Assembly: GCF_008973755.1 (NCBI RefSeq)
Contig: NZ_WBOM01000002.1
Span: forward strand, 1 to 64,000
Direction: 5' to 3'
Length of the DNA stretch: 64,000 bases
From: Nitrincola alkalilacustris
GTDB taxonomy: Bacteria > Pseudomonadota > Gammaproteobacteria > Pseudomonadales > Balneatricaceae
Below are positions 54,535 to 63,521 of the stretch, in pieces. Position 1 is the first letter of the stretch, and each line of letters begins with the position of its first letter. A program made the position numbers and the translations under genes. The notes beneath the pieces were generated by a model. That model was not told the DNA's origin, ran no database searches, and saw nothing but the letters and a program-made list of their open reading frames with translations.

Positions 54535-55470
54535 TCAGACGATCGACTCACCTGCCAGCGCATCATCTATCTCTCTACGGGTCAGTGATTCGTTGCATAA
54601 ATTAATAAAATCATATAGATAGCTGCGCATGAAGCCACTTCTTCGCACCGCCAGGAAGGTGGTGCTCTCCTGAAAAAGGTTCTTCCCGCTGATCAGGCTA
54701 AGTCCCTGGTCGCGGCGCTCATCAAATGCCATGGAGGCAATGATTCCGACACCGAGGCCCAGCTCCACATAGGTTTTGATTACGTCAGCATCGATTGCAG
54801 TCATGGTGATTTCAGGCTGCAGCTGCGCCTGCTGAAATGCAGTATCAATGTTCTGCCGCCCCGTATACCCCTCGTGATAGGTGATCAGAGGGTAGGCGGC
54901 AATCTCTTCCAGCGTAGGAGATGTAATGGCGGTTAATGGATGCTGCTCCGGTACGATCAGGCTGTGATTCCAGCTGTAATACGGAAAACAGATGAATGAG
55001 CCGTTGCTGGACATGAGGGCCTCCGTGGCGATGCCGATATCGACCTCGCCACCTCTTAACAGCGAAACTATCTCACTGGGGCTGCACTGATGCAGTTCCA
55101 GGCGGACTTTCGGAAAGCGCTGCTGAAACGTCAGAAGCACTTTTGGCAAGGCGTAGCGTGCCTGGGTGTGTGTAGTGGCGATACGCAGGGTGCCGTTGTC
55201 GCTCTGGATGAACTCCTGTGCCGTCTGCTTGAGAGTATCCATCTCGGCCAGAATGCGCTCGACCGACCTGAGCACGGCTTGTCCCGGCTCAGTCAAGCCC
55301 AGCAGGCGCTTGCCATGCCGTTCGAAAAGCACAACGCCCAGCTCATCTTCCAGATCTCTCAAGTGTTTGCTGACACCGGATTGTGAGGTGTAAAGTGCTG
55401 CCGCCACGGCCGTGAGGTTGAACTGTCGGCGTGCTGTCTCTCTCACAATTTTCAGCTGTTGAATATTCAT
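54535..55470 (-). CDS. cysB: CysB/Cbl-type LysR regulator of sulfur assimilation
   Basis: A 311-residue LysR regulator whose N-terminus (MNIQQLKIVRETARRQFNLT, then ALYTSQSGVSKHLRDLEDELG) is the CysB/Cbl subgroup type. The effector domain keeps IATTHTQARYALP and ITYHEGYTGRQNID. CysB activates sulfate-uptake genes when N-acetylserine signals sulfur shortage. It is directly upstream of sbp on the same strand. Whether it is CysB proper or the related Cbl cannot be told from this window. Confidence 0.9.
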   Translation of the reverse strand: MNIQQLKIVRETARRQFNLTAVAAALYTSQSGVSKHLRDLEDELGVVLFERHGKRLLGLTEPGQAVLRSVERILAEMDTLKQTAQEFIQSDNGTLRIATTHTQARYALPKVLLTFQQRFPKVRLELHQCSPSEIVSLLRGGEVDIGIATEALMSSNGSFICFPYYSWNHSLIVPEQHPLTAITSPTLEEIAAYPLITYHEGYTGRQNIDTAFQQAQLQPEITMTAIDADVIKTYVELGLGVGIIASMAFDERRDQGLSLISGKNLFQESTTFLAVRRSGFMRSYLYDFINLCNESLTRREIDDALAGESIV

Positions 55471-55655
55471 ATTGCATCTCGATTTTTAATTCCTTAAAAG
55501 AATATAAATCCTTATCTTATATAACCATAAATAATAAATTTCGATATCCATATCGTTCGAATGACTTAAGAGCCTAGAAATCATTCTCCTGGTTTGGGTG
55601 TTCATCAAGGATTCAACAAACCGTCATCTCACTGACATATTTCACTAGTATCTTC

Positions 55656-55667
55656 TGGTCTATACCA
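55656..55667 (+). promoter_or_regulatory. HutC/GntR-type operator before the 2-AEP transporter operon
   Basis: TGGTCTATACCA contains GTCTATAC, which fits the HutC-subfamily GntR consensus GTMTAKAC with flanking TGGT/ACCA symmetry. It ends 33 bases before the binding-protein start. The PhnR-like regulator is the likely ligand. The same 12-mer pattern recurs before phnW. Confidence 0.7.
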
Positions 55668-55700
55668 ACTGATCGACCCTCTTAGACCTGGGAGTACAAG

Positions 55701-56735
55701 ATGAAAGCCTCAAACCTGTTTGCCGGAATGATGACAGCTACGACGCTGATCGCGAGTGCCATGATGGTATCCACTGCTGTTTCCGCTACCGAACTTACCG
55801 TCTACACGGCGGTTGAGTCCGATGACCTGCAGAAATATGCGGCGCGCTTTAATCAGGCGCATCCTGATATTCAGATCCGCTGGGTGCGTGACTCCACCGG
55901 TGTCATGACGGCACGTCTGATGGCCGAGAAGGAAAATCCACGTGCTGATGTGATCTGGGGCCTTGCGGCGACCAGCCTGCTTCTACTTGATAATGAAGGT
56001 ATGCTGCACCCTTATGCACCCAAAGGTGTTGAAAAGCTCGATCCTAAATTTGTCGATAACAATGAAACACCTGCCTGGGTAGGTATGGATGCCTGGGTGG
56101 CCGCGATCTGCTACAACACCATCGAAGGTGAGCGTCAGGGCGTGCCGATGCCGACCAGTTGGGAAGATCTGACCCGCCCTGAGTATGAAGGTCATGTGAT
56201 CATGCCTAACCCCAGCTCGTCCGGTACCGGTTATCTGGATGTGGCCAGCTGGATGCAGCTCTGGGGCGAGGATAAAGCCTGGGATTTCATGGACAAGCTG
56301 CACAACAACGTGAGTCGCTATACCCATTCTGGTTCTGCACCCTGCAATCTGGCGGGTTCAGGTGAAGCGGTGGTCGGCGTCTCCTTTGCTTTTCGCGCTG
56401 CGCGTCTGAAGTCTCAGGGTGCTCCTATTGAGGTGGTATTCCCGAGCGAAGGGCTGGGTTGGGATATGGAAGCGGCAGCGATAGTCAAGGGTACACAGAA
56501 CCTTGAAGCGGCCAAGACTCTGATGGACTGGGCGGTGAGCCAGGATGCCAATGAGCTTTATAACGAAGGTTACGCGGTAGTAGCGATGCCGGGTGTCGCC
56601 AAGCCTATCGAAAACTATCCTGCCGATATCGTCGAGCGCATGATCGACAACGACTTCAGCTGGGCTGCAGTCAACCGCGACCGCATCCTGCAGGAATGGA
56701 CACGTCGCTATGATGGCAAAACGGAAGTGCGTTGA
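55701..56735 (+). CDS. 2-aminoethylphosphonate-binding protein
   Basis: A 344-residue secreted binding protein with a signal peptide (core about residues 8-28, cleavage near VSA). TELTVYTAVESDDLQKYAARF is typical of the family of putative 2-AEP ABC transporter binding proteins, related to iron(III) and spermidine binders. Context supports this: an ATPase, a fused permease, phnW and phnX follow. Start at 55701 with TGGGAG about 7 bases upstream. Expression is probably controlled by the operator just before it. Confidence 0.9.
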   Translation: MKASNLFAGMMTATTLIASAMMVSTAVSATELTVYTAVESDDLQKYAARFNQAHPDIQIRWVRDSTGVMTARLMAEKENPRADVIWGLAATSLLLLDNEGMLHPYAPKGVEKLDPKFVDNNETPAWVGMDAWVAAICYNTIEGERQGVPMPTSWEDLTRPEYEGHVIMPNPSSSGTGYLDVASWMQLWGEDKAWDFMDKLHNNVSRYTHSGSAPCNLAGSGEAVVGVSFAFRAARLKSQGAPIEVVFPSEGLGWDMEAAAIVKGTQNLEAAKTLMDWAVSQDANELYNEGYAVVAMPGVAKPIENYPADIVERMIDNDFSWAAVNRDRILQEWTRRYDGKTEVR

Positions 56736-56891
56736 TCCCATCGCACTGATTCCACTGCGGTAGGCTTCTCGCCTGCCGCTTTCCGTTTTGATGATTGATC
56801 AGCCACCAGCTCAGGGAGGGCGGTGGCGTTATCAGCCTTGCAGGTTACACCCATGAATCTATCTAATCGTACCCTGTCTGAGGAGCGCGCA

Positions 56892-57998
56892 ATGGCACAT
56901 GCCGATGCTTTTCAGTCTGCCCCCGAGTGTCTGCGCATTGAGGGCCTTTCCAAATCTTTCGGTCATTTCACTGCGCTGGAATCGATCGATCTGTCGATCC
57001 GCGAAGGTGAGTTTGTCTGCTTTCTGGGTCCATCCGGTTGCGGTAAAACTACTTTGCTGCGTGCCATTGCCGGTCTGGAGCTGCAAAGCCGCGGACGTAT
57101 TATCCAGCAGGGGCGTGACATCTCCTGGTTACCGCCGCAGGATCGGGATTTCGGTATCGTATTTCAGTCCTACGCGCTCTTTCCTAATCTGAGCGTGGCA
57201 GAGAATATTGCCTATGGTTTGCGTAATCAGCGTCGTCAGCGACAGCAGATTCAGCTGCGCGTGAATGAGTTGCTGGCGCTGATTGATCTGCAGGGTTCGG
57301 GTAGCAAGTATCCGGCGCAACTCTCCGGTGGTCAGCAGCAGCGTGTGGCATTGGCCCGTGCATTGGCGACCGAGCCGGGCCTGTTGCTGCTGGATGAACC
57401 TCTGTCAGCATTGGATGCTCGTGTGCGTCTGCATCTTCGTCAGCAGATCAAGGCGTTGCAGCAGCGTCTGGGTGTGACCACCATCATGGTGACGCATGAT
57501 CAGGAGGAGGCGCTGACCATGGCCGATCGCGTGGTGGTAATGAATCATGGCAGTATCGAGCAGATAGGCACGCCGCAGGAGATCTATCGCGAGCCGGTCA
57601 GCCCTTTTGTTGCTTCATTTGTTGGCAGTATGAATCTGCTGAAGGTTACGGTTGAAAGTCGCCAATCGGTGCATCTGGGCAAGCAGTTGCTGAGCTGTCA
57701 GCCTCACGACCTGACAGGCAGATCGGTGGCACTGTTGGCAATCCGTCCTGAAGAGATCCGGTTGCTGACACCGGTAAATGCGATGAACGAGGCGGATCTG
57801 ATTACGGCAGAAGTCAGATATATCGAGTATCTCGGTGCCTGTCTGCGCCTGCACTGTCAATTGGAAGGTGCGCAGCAACCTGTACTGGTGGATATCGGCC
57901 AGACAGCGCTGGATTCGGTTCAGGCTTCTCGCGGCTCACGAGTCTATTTGCAGTTTCCAGAGAGCATGAATCGTATCTACGCACATGAGGGGCATTGA
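56892..57998 (+). CDS. 2-aminoethylphosphonate ABC importer ATP-binding protein
   Basis: A 368-residue ATPase: Walker [10 protein letters not shown], signature [11 protein letters not shown], Walker [13 protein letters not shown] and switch region MVTHDQEEA, then a TOBE-like C-terminal domain. It powers 2-AEP import with the preceding binding protein and the fused permease after it. I choose the ATG at 56892, which has GAGGAG 6 bases upstream; open starts at 56823 (GTG) and 56853 are weaker. It ends 1 base before the permease start. Confidence 0.92.
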   Translation: MAHADAFQSAPECLRIEGLSKSFGHFTALESIDLSIREGEFVCFLGPSGCGKTTLLRAIAGLELQSRGRIIQQGRDISWLPPQDRDFGIVFQSYALFPNLSVAENIAYGLRNQRRQRQQIQLRVNELLALIDLQGSGSKYPAQLSGGQQQRVALARALATEPGLLLLDEPLSALDARVRLHLRQQIKALQQRLGVTTIMVTHDQEEALTMADRVVVMNHGSIEQIGTPQEIYREPVSPFVASFVGSMNLLKVTVESRQSVHLGKQLLSCQPHDLTGRSVALLAIRPEEIRLLTPVNAMNEADLITAEVRYIEYLGACLRLHCQLEGAQQPVLVDIGQTALDSVQASRGSRVYLQFPESMNRIYAHEGH

Positions 57999-57999
57999 G

Positions 58000-59703
58000 A
58001 TGCAGGCTGCGACACGCTATCTGTACGCTCCCGGCAGACTGCAATGGTTGAGAGGAGAGAGCGCCATCCGACTGCTGGCGCTGTTGGCCGCACTGCTGTT
58101 GATGCTGATCGGCCTGGCGTTGCCACTGATCACGATGCTGATGAAAAGTCTGCAGAACAGCAGTGGTGAGTTTATCGGACTGGCCAATTACAGGCACTAT
58201 TTCGACACCCCGGCGCTGGCTGGATCGATTCTCAACTCATTGAAAATCGCACTTATCAGTACGCTGATTGTGGTGGGGCTGGCATTTGTCAGCGCCTATG
58301 GTCTGACCCGCACCTGCATGCCTGGCAAGAAGCTATTTCGCATGATCACACTGCTGCCAATTCTGGCTCCTTCGCTGCTCCCTGCGATCAGTCTGGTGTA
58401 TATGTTCGGCAATCAGGGCTATCTGAAAGGTCTTCTGCAGGACAGCAGTATCTATGGTCCGATCGGGATCGTGTTGGGGATGTGTTTCTGGGTCTTTCCG
58501 CACGCTCTGATGATTCTGGTTACGGCGTTGTCGACCAGCGATGCGCGCATGTATGAAGCAGCACGGGCGATGAAAACGCCACAGTGGCGCACCTTTCTTA
58601 CCATCACTCTGCCAGGTATCCGTTATGGCCTGATCTCCTGCGCATTTGTGGTGTTTACGCTGACGATCACTGACTTCGGAGTGCCCAAGGTGATCGGCGG
58701 GCAGTACAACCTGCTTGCGACCGACATATATAAGCAGGTAGTAGGGCAGCAGAATTTTCAGATGGGTGCAGTGGTCAGTGTGATTCTGCTGCTGCCAGCG
58801 CTCTTTACCTTTATTGCTGATCGCTGGGTGCAGCGCCGTCAGACGGCACAGCTCTCATCTCGTGCAGTTCCCTACCAGCCATCCCCCAGCCCATTGCGAG
58901 ACTGGATGCTGGCACTCTTCTGCTATGCCATTGCCGGTATGATTCTGCTGGTGATCGGTACGGCAATCTATGCCTCTTTCATCCATTTCTGGCCCTATAA
59001 CCTCAGCTTTACTCTGCGTCACTATCAGTTTGACGGACTTGGCGGCAGCGGTTGGGAGTCCTGGTTCAACTCGTTGAAAATGGCCTTCAGCGTGGCGGTG
59101 ATCGGCACCCTGGTGATCTTCACTAATGCCTGGCTGGTTGAGAAAAGTCGGGATTTCGGCTGGTTGCGTCAACTGGTGCACCTGTTTGCCATTCTGCCGA
59201 TGGCGGTACCCGGCATGGTGCTGGGTCTGGCCTATATCTTTTTCTTCAATCACCCGGATAATCCGCTGAACGTCATCTACGGCACGCTGACCATTCTGGT
59301 ACTGAATACACTGATACATTTCTATACCGTCTGTCATCTGACCTCCATGACGGCACTGAAACAGCTGGATCCCGAGTTTGAATCTGTTGGATCATCACTC
59401 AAGGTGCCGTTCTGGACTACCTATACCCGCGTGACCCTGCCTGTGTCCTTGCCGGCAGTGCTGGATATATCGGTCTATCTGTTCGTCAATGCGATGACGA
59501 CAGTATCTGCGGTGATCTTCCTGTATGGCCCGGACACGCGTCTAGCGTCAGTTTCGGTACTGCATCTGGATGAGGCGGGCTATTTTGCCAGTGCGGCGGC
59601 GATGGCAGTGCTTATTCTGCTGACCTCATTAGTGGTGAAGCTGTTGCATGCTGGCTTGAGTTGGTTGCTGTTGCGAAAGGCACAGTCCTGGCGACAGCGT
59701 TGA
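58000..59703 (+). CDS. 2-aminoethylphosphonate ABC importer permease, fused two-domain
   Basis: A 567-residue membrane protein made of two permease halves, each with about six helices. Coupling loops are visible in both: EAARAMKTPQWRTFLTITLP (first half) and ESVGSSLKVPFWTTYTRVTLP (second half). It therefore replaces a PhnU/PhnV-type pair. I choose the ATG at 58000, with GAGGGG 7 bases upstream; ATG 57985 would overlap the ATPase gene. Last gene of the transporter unit, followed by a hairpin. Confidence 0.92.
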   Translation: MQAATRYLYAPGRLQWLRGESAIRLLALLAALLLMLIGLALPLITMLMKSLQNSSGEFIGLANYRHYFDTPALAGSILNSLKIALISTLIVVGLAFVSAYGLTRTCMPGKKLFRMITLLPILAPSLLPAISLVYMFGNQGYLKGLLQDSSIYGPIGIVLGMCFWVFPHALMILVTALSTSDARMYEAARAMKTPQWRTFLTITLPGIRYGLISCAFVVFTLTITDFGVPKVIGGQYNLLATDIYKQVVGQQNFQMGAVVSVILLLPALFTFIADRWVQRRQTAQLSSRAVPYQPSPSPLRDWMLALFCYAIAGMILLVIGTAIYASFIHFWPYNLSFTLRHYQFDGLGGSGWESWFNSLKMAFSVAVIGTLVIFTNAWLVEKSRDFGWLRQLVHLFAILPMAVPGMVLGLAYIFFFNHPDNPLNVIYGTLTILVLNTLIHFYTVCHLTSMTALKQLDPEFESVGSSLKVPFWTTYTRVTLPVSLPAVLDISVYLFVNAMTTVSAVIFLYGPDTRLASVSVLHLDEAGYFASAAAMAVLILLTSLVVKLLHAGLSWLLLRKAQSWRQR

Positions 59704-59710
59704 CGTTAAA

Positions 59711-59737
59711 GGGCAGGCATCCCTGGGGTGTCTGCCC
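59711..59737 (+). other. Hairpin between the permease gene and phnW
   Basis: GGGCAGGCA and TGTCTGCCC form a 9-bp stem (one G-U pair) around a 9-base loop, 8 bases after the permease stop. No T-run follows. It may end or stabilise the transporter message, consistent with phnW having its own operator and promoter. Confidence 0.45.
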
Positions 59738-59769
59738 TGATCAGGCTAAAAAAATTTAATTCAATAATC

Positions 59770-59781
59770 TGGTATATACCA
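59770..59781 (+). promoter_or_regulatory. HutC/GntR-type operator abutting the phnW start
   Basis: TGGTATATACCA is a perfect 12-bp palindrome with core GTATATAC (GTMTAKAC). It ends 1 base before the phnW ATG. It occupies the place where a ribosome-binding site should be, and none is seen. Either phnW transcripts are leaderless or very short, or translation depends on the upstream gene. Confidence 0.72.
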
Positions 59782-59782
59782 A

Positions 59783-60937
59783 ATGAAACAAGTACCCTAT
59801 TTATTGACTCCCGGCCCCCTGACCACCAGTGAAAGCGTCAAGGCGGCGATGCAACAGGACTGGGGCTCCTGGGATGAGGATTTTAATCGGCTGACAACCG
59901 GCATCTGCGAGCGGCTGCTGCAGGTGGCGGGTGTGGCTGAGGGTGAGGGCGAGCCCTATGCCTGTGTACCGATTCAGGGCAGCGGAACATTTGCCGTCGA
60001 GGCTGTACTGGATACGTTGCTGACGTCCGACAGTAAAACACTGGTGCTGATCAATGGGGCCTATGGACAGCGTCTGGCTCGGATACTGGCACGTCGTGGT
60101 CTGGCTCATGTTGTTATCGACAAGGGAGACTATGCGCCACCTCTGCCCGATGAAGTGGAAGCAGCGCTGATAGCTGATTCTGGCATCACACATGTGGCAT
60201 TGATCCATTGTGAAACCAGCTCCGGTATCCTCAATCCCCTGGAAGCGATTGCAGCTGTTGTGAGTAGCCTGGGGCGGTTGCTGATAGTGGATTCGATGAG
60301 TGCTTTCGGTGCTCTGCCGGTGAATCTGCGCGAATTGAACCTTGCGGCGCTGATCTCCTCTGCCAATAAATGCTTTGAAGGCGTGCCGGGGTTTGGCTTC
60401 GCCCTGATCCGTCAGGATCTGCTGGAGCAAGCGGCCGGGAATGCACTGTCGCTGTCGCTGGATCTGCATGATCAATGGCAGTACATGCAAAGGGCTGGGC
60501 AGTGGCGCTTCACCCCTCCGACGCATGTGGTCGCAGCCTTTGTGCAGGCGCTCCAGGAGCATGAGCAGGAGGGAGGTGTAGCAGGGCGGTTGGCGCGGTA
60601 TAGCCGTAATCGGGATAGGTTGGTGGCTGGCATGCAGGCGATGGGGTTCTCAACGTTGCTGGAGCCACAATGGCTGTCACCGATTATTGTGACCTTTCTG
60701 TCGCCGCAACAGCCCGCATTTGAATTCATGCGTTTTTATGATGAGGTGAAGCAGCGGGGATTTCTGCTATATCCCGGTAAGCTGACAGAGGTGGACAGCT
60801 TCCGCATCGGCTGTATCGGACAGTTGTTTGATGAGCAGATTGATGCAGTGCTGCTCGCGATTGGTGAGGCCTGCGAGGTGATGGGGGTAAAGATGAACGG
60901 TGTGGTGACGAAACCGAGTGAGGCCAATCATGTATAA
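59783..60937 (+). CDS. phnW: 2-aminoethylphosphonate:pyruvate transaminase
   Basis: A 384-residue fold-type I PLP aminotransferase. The N-terminus [20 protein letters not shown] and [10 protein letters not shown] are hallmarks of PhnW, and K196 ([12 protein letters not shown]) is the Schiff-base lysine. It moves the amino group of 2-AEP to pyruvate, giving phosphonoacetaldehyde and alanine. Its start is set by family alignment, despite the lack of a ribosome-binding site. It overlaps phnX by 8 bases, so the two steps of the pathway are co-translated. Confidence 0.95.
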   Translation: MKQVPYLLTPGPLTTSESVKAAMQQDWGSWDEDFNRLTTGICERLLQVAGVAEGEGEPYACVPIQGSGTFAVEAVLDTLLTSDSKTLVLINGAYGQRLARILARRGLAHVVIDKGDYAPPLPDEVEAALIADSGITHVALIHCETSSGILNPLEAIAAVVSSLGRLLIVDSMSAFGALPVNLRELNLAALISSANKCFEGVPGFGFALIRQDLLEQAAGNALSLSLDLHDQWQYMQRAGQWRFTPPTHVVAAFVQALQEHEQEGGVAGRLARYSRNRDRLVAGMQAMGFSTLLEPQWLSPIIVTFLSPQQPAFEFMRFYDEVKQRGFLLYPGKLTEVDSFRIGCIGQLFDEQIDAVLLAIGEACEVMGVKMNGVVTKPSEANHV

Positions 60938-61757
60938 GTTTCAGCGCCGATATACTGGCCCGATTCAGGCTGTCATCATGGATATGGCCGGCACCTGTAT
61001 GGATTTCGGATCAATGGCACCGATCCGTGCTTTTCAGGCGCTCTTTGCTGATGCGGGAGTGCCGGTGACAGAGGCAGAAGCCCGTCGCCCGATGGGGATG
61101 GAAAAGCGGGACCATATTCTGGCGCTGTTGGCCGAACCCCGCGTGCATCAGGCCTGGCTGGCGCAATATGGCGAGGTTGCCAGCGTGGCGCAGGTGGATC
61201 AGCTGTATCGTGATTTCGTTGTTCATCAACAGCGCGCGATTGCCGAAACATCTGATCTGATACCGGGTGTCACGACGCTGCTTGATTTCTGTGCCGAGCA
61301 GCAGATAGGTGTTGGCCTCAACACCGGCTACAGTCGCGAGATGATTGAAGAGCTGCTGCCATTACTGGCTGAGCAGGGCCTGACGCCGCGATCACTGGTC
61401 AGCGCCAGTGATGTTCCTATCGGTCGGCCGAGCCCCTGGATGTGTCTGCAGAATGCGCAGGACCTGGGTGTCAATTGTGTTCAAGCCTGTATCAAGGTGG
61501 ATGATACCGCCGTCGGCATCGAAGAGGGTTTGAACGCAGGTATGTGGACGGTTGCTGTGGCGGTGTCCGGGAATCAGACGGGGCTTACGCTGGCACAGTG
61601 GCAGGAGCTTACCTCTGACGAGCAGACAAGGTTATCGGCCAAGGCGCGACAGGCGTTGGCGTGCAGTGGTGCCCACTACGTGATCGACACAGTGGCGCAG
61701 TTGCCAGAAGTGATTCTGGAGATCAACCGTCGTCTGGCGATGGAAGAACATCCTTGA
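60930..61757 (+). CDS. phnX: Phosphonoacetaldehyde hydrolase (phosphonatase)
   Basis: A 275-residue HAD-superfamily enzyme with nucleophile D18 ([12 protein letters not shown]) and Schiff-base lysine K59 (MGMEKRDHI), and a late acidic motif [12 protein letters not shown]. It cleaves the C-P bond of phosphonoacetaldehyde to acetaldehyde and phosphate. The motif DMAGTCMD departs from the usual DWAGTTVD at two positions, but the catalytic residues remain. I choose the ATG at 60930 (GAGG 6 bases upstream) over the GTG at 60918. Overlaps phnW by 8 bases. Confidence 0.93.
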   Translation: MYKFQRRYTGPIQAVIMDMAGTCMDFGSMAPIRAFQALFADAGVPVTEAEARRPMGMEKRDHILALLAEPRVHQAWLAQYGEVASVAQVDQLYRDFVVHQQRAIAETSDLIPGVTTLLDFCAEQQIGVGLNTGYSREMIEELLPLLAEQGLTPRSLVSASDVPIGRPSPWMCLQNAQDLGVNCVQACIKVDDTAVGIEEGLNAGMWTVAVAVSGNQTGLTLAQWQELTSDEQTRLSAKARQALACSGAHYVIDTVAQLPEVILEINRRLAMEEHP

Positions 61758-62650
61758 GCACCCTGGCCCTGACGTTAGTGCTGATATCCGCCGCAATGCA
61801 TGCGGGCTGGAATCTGCTGGGCAAGCGTCAGGCGCCATCACTGGCGTTCTTTACACTGGCAATGCTGGCGGGAGGACTGCTGTTGTCGCCGCTGCTGTTG
61901 CTGGATCTGAGGTTTATGCAACTGCCAGCCAGTTTCTGGTGGATCTGGCTGGCATCGGGTCTTTGTCAGGCGGTCTATATGGCAGGGCTGGCCTGGGCTT
62001 ATGCCCGCGGCGAGATCAGTGTGCTCTATCCTCTGGCGCGCGCATTACCGGTGCTTTTGGTGCCTGCTTTCAGTCTGATACTGCTCGACAGACTCAATAT
62101 CAGTACCCAGGGCTGGTTTGGCATGGCGTTGATCCTGCTGGCCAGCCTGCTGCTGCCGTTGATGCATCTGCGTGATTTTCGGCCGTCGGTCTATCTGACC
62201 CCGGCACTGGGATTCATTTTGCTGGCGGCGCTTGGAACAGTGGGCTATTCACTGCTGGATAAGGCGGCGATCGATCTGATGACCGGCAGTGGCCAGTCAG
62301 CTGTGCTGGCCGGCACCCATTATATGATTCTGCAGGCTGGGGCAGCATTGATCTGGATGCTGCCGATGGTCTGGCTGATTCCACAGGAGCGTCTTGTACT
62401 GCGACAGCTACTATCCAGTAGCCCCATCCCATTTATTATTGCCGGCATCATGGTGCTCTGTACCTATGGTCTGGTACTGGTGGCGATGGCTTTCACTACT
62501 GAGGTGAGTTATCTGGTGGCACTGAGGCAAGCGTCCATTCCAATCGGGGCTCTACTGGGAATCTTCTGGCTCAAGGAAACAACCTCTCTACTGAAGTGGG
62601 GAGCACTGACAATAATGTTACTGGGGCTGCTGCTGGTTGCCCTGAACTGA
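61754..62650 (+). CDS. EamA/DMT-family transporter
   Basis: A 298-residue membrane protein with about ten helices in two EamA repeats; HAGWNLLGKR near residue 17 and AYARGEISVLYPLARALPV (about 82-100) are typical. Start is probably the TTG at 61754, whose last two bases overlap the phnX stop (TTGA) and which has GGAAG 7 bases upstream. An upstream frame open to 61661 would overlap phnX by about 97 bases and add a hydrophilic tail. It may move a product or substrate of phosphonate breakdown; this is a guess from context. Confidence 0.85.
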   Translation: MSTLALTLVLISAAMHAGWNLLGKRQAPSLAFFTLAMLAGGLLLSPLLLLDLRFMQLPASFWWIWLASGLCQAVYMAGLAWAYARGEISVLYPLARALPVLLVPAFSLILLDRLNISTQGWFGMALILLASLLLPLMHLRDFRPSVYLTPALGFILLAALGTVGYSLLDKAAIDLMTGSGQSAVLAGTHYMILQAGAALIWMLPMVWLIPQERLVLRQLLSSSPIPFIIAGIMVLCTYGLVLVAMAFTTEVSYLVALRQASIPIGALLGIFWLKETTSLLKWGALTIMLLGLLLVALN

Positions 62651-62664
62651 AGAGACTCTACACC

Positions 62665-63384
62665 ATGACCTGTAACGCCAATCTGGCTATTTTCGATCTT
62701 GATCATACCCTGCTTGCAGCAGACAGCTCCGAAAGCTGGGCTGCCGAGATGCAGCGTCTGGGCTGGATCAAGGATAACGACTTCTGGACACGTCATCGTC
62801 AGATGATGGATACCTATAACCATGCTGATCTGGATATGGAAGCTTATCTGGCATTGAATCTGTCCCCCTTGATCGGGCGCCAGATCAGTCAGGTTGAGCT
62901 GGCAGCTCGTGCATTTGTACGTGATGAGTTGCTGAAGCTGATCTATCCTGAGGCTAAAGAGCTGGTTGAATCGCATCGCGCGGCGGGTGATCATCTGCTG
63001 ATGATCTCGGCGAGTGAGTCATTTCTGGTCTCGCCGATTGCTCAGGCGTTGCACTTCGATGGAGTGATCGGTATCGATGTCGAGCTGGATCAAGGCTGTC
63101 TGACCGGCAGACCACAGCTGCCGCTGAGTTATCAGGCTGGCAAGATCACCCATCTGCAGGCCTACCTGTCCCGGCAGGCAATGAAGCCGGGCAAAACCTG
63201 GTTTTACAGTGATTCGCACAATGACTTACCGCTGTTGCTTAAAGTGGATGAACCACGTCCTACCAACCCTAATCCGCGCCTGTTGCAGGAGTCAATGAGT
63301 CGGGGATGGTCCTGTCTACAACTGCAGCCACTGATAAAAGACACAGCCCTTGATCTGGATAGGCATATCACACAAGTGTTATGA
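62665..63384 (+). CDS. HAD-superfamily IB phosphatase (SerB-like)
   Basis: A 239-residue hydrolase with HAD motif I D11-L-D13 (FDLDHTLL), motif II serine in MISAS (about residue 115) and motif III/IV in KTWFYSDSHNDLPLL. It is of the subfamily that dephosphorylates small molecules such as phosphoserine. I choose the ATG at 62665, 14 bases after the EamA stop; an earlier open frame from 62596 lies inside the EamA gene. It is likely the end of the phn operon. Substrate unknown. Confidence 0.88.
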   Translation: MTCNANLAIFDLDHTLLAADSSESWAAEMQRLGWIKDNDFWTRHRQMMDTYNHADLDMEAYLALNLSPLIGRQISQVELAARAFVRDELLKLIYPEAKELVESHRAAGDHLLMISASESFLVSPIAQALHFDGVIGIDVELDQGCLTGRPQLPLSYQAGKITHLQAYLSRQAMKPGKTWFYSDSHNDLPLLLKVDEPRPTNPNPRLLQESMSRGWSCLQLQPLIKDTALDLDRHITQVL

Positions 63385-63521
63385 GCTAGTATGCGAATGG
63401 CTGCGCTGAGGTTGTTGGCAGGTAAGGCGTGATCTGCTTGCTGGAAATCAACAAACTATTTAAGCGGGGATAAGCTACTATGTTATGTCAACCAAGTTTC
63501 GATAATGCACACGGGGGTTTT

